A stretch of DNA of 6,441 nucleotides from an uncultured Lachnospiraceae bacterium (GTDB lineage Bacteria > Bacillota_A > Clostridia > Lachnospirales > Lachnospiraceae), in NCBI GenBank assembly GCA_902773195.1, contig CACYDL010000117.1:1-6441 (forward strand), in the 5' to 3' direction. The notes under the pieces were generated by a model, which was not told the DNA's origin, searched no databases, and worked only from the letters and a program-made list of their open reading frames with translations. Positions within the stretch are counted from its first letter, which is position 1, and each line of letters opens with the position of its first letter. The position numbers and the translations under genes are program-made. Below, one piece after another: positions 5,869 to 6,441 of this stretch.

Positions 5869-6441
5869 CGCCCAGCACGCTCAGGCAGGCCGCCACAAGG
5901 AAGGCGCCCTGGTAGCGCCCCGTCGCGCCGTACAGAACATTCATGATCATCGGGCCGAGCACGCCCGCCAGGGCGAAGCCGATGAACATGATGCCGTAGT
6001 TCACGCTGTTGTATTTCCGCCCGAAGGTGTTGGCGGTAAAGCCCGGATAGATGCCCATGATGCTGCCGAAGCCGAAGCCCGCCAGCGCGAGGCCGGCGTA
6101 AAACAGCGCCGGCGTGCTCTCCCTGCAGAAGAACAGCATGAGGCCGGCCGCGACGGAAACCGCGAAGGTGAGGGTCATCGTGCCGAGGGCCCCGAGCCGG
6201 TCCGAAAGAGTGCCGGAGGCCAGACGGCCCAGCATGTTGAAAAGAGCGAGAAGCGACACGACGAAGGCCGCCTTGGACGGCGTGAAGCCCATCATCTTCT
6301 GGGCGATGGGCGAGGCCTGGGAGATGATCATCATGCCCGCGAAGGCGCCGCAGGTCAGTGTCAGAAGCATCAGATAGAACGAGCGCTGCCGGAGCATCTC
6401 CCTCCAGTTCATATCCTTCGCTCCGGCCGTCGAGGCAGTCC
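5834..6441 (-). CDS. OFA-type (oxalate/formate antiporter-like) MFS transporter, C-terminal half only
   Basis: This is the C-terminal half of a major-facilitator membrane transporter. The frame stays open to the right edge, giving about 201 residues plus a partial codon; the N-terminal six helices lie outside. The visible part starts in the central cytoplasmic loop (AKDMNWREMLRQRSFYLMLL), the typical OFA-family entry to helix 7, so the methionine of MNW is internal and not the start. The motif-A copy between helices 8 and 9 is GRLASGTLSDRLG (nt 6229-6191). The later segment GFGFGSIMGIYPGFTANTFG followed by KYNSVNYGIMFIGFALAGVLGP is typical of OxlT/YhjX-like proteins, which carry or exchange carboxylates such as oxalate, formate or lactate. 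Full-length members are about 400 residues. It is on the same strand as the redox cluster, 173 bases upstream of it, so it could supply the cluster's substrate. The exact substrate is unknown. Its last codons lie inside a 38-base repeat unit. Confidence 0.88.
   Translation of the reverse strand, partial: TASTAGAKDMNWREMLRQRSFYLMLLTLTCGAFAGMMIISQASPIAQKMMGFTPSKAAFVVSLLALFNMLGRLASGTLSDRLGALGTMTLTFAVSVAAGLMLFFCRESTPALFYAGLALAGFGFGSIMGIYPGFTANTFGRKYNSVNYGIMFIGFALAGVLGPMIMNVLYGATGRYQGAFLVAACLSVLGEVLIALLRRQK

Overview
The window is strongly GC-rich bacterial DNA. It has AGGAGG-type ribosome binding sites, an AgrA/LytT-style response regulator and an anaerobe-type FAD/Fe-S oxidoreductase cluster. 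Together these suggest a high-GC, probably gut-associated, anaerobic Bacillota (Clostridia); this is inferred from gene style alone, and no species-level marker is present. No rRNA, tRNA, CRISPR array or insertion sequence was seen.

Layout: (1) 1-641, minus strand, is a LytTR-family response regulator that runs off the left edge. It is read divergently from (2) 882-2336, plus strand, a complete sodium:solute symporter (SSS family). The 240-base gap between them holds a good promoter for the regulator, a weaker one for the symporter, short repeated and palindromic motifs, and a hairpin followed by T5 in the symporter leader. (3) A strong intrinsic terminator (2375-2416) separates the symporter from the genes that converge on it. 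(4) 2491-5660, minus strand, is a tight three-gene redox cluster, read right to left. It starts with a DAO-fold FAD oxidoreductase carrying a C-terminal BFD-type [2Fe-2S] domain. Next comes an FAD/NAD(P)-dependent pyridine-nucleotide oxidoreductase, and last a small four-cysteine COG3862/DUF1667 protein. (5) 5661-5833 is intergenic and contains degenerate 38-base tandem repeats. (6) 5834-6441, minus strand, is the C-terminal half of an oxalate/formate-antiporter-like (OFA) MFS transporter that enters from the right edge.

The same three-gene set is known from clostridial glycerol / glycerol-3-phosphate loci. The likely scheme is oxidation of a hydroxy substrate on the first FAD protein, with electrons passing through its Fe-S cluster and the two partner proteins to a nicotinamide or another acceptor. 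No glycerol kinase or glycerol facilitator is visible here; the upstream neighbour is a carboxylate-type transporter, so a hydroxy-acid substrate is a real alternative. The left half looks like a separate unit in which an orphan-looking response regulator may control the adjacent Na+-coupled transporter.

The most unusual feature is the 38-base repeat array, which includes the last codons and stop of the MFS gene and places conserved AGGA-N3-TCCT dyads between the transporter and the redox genes.
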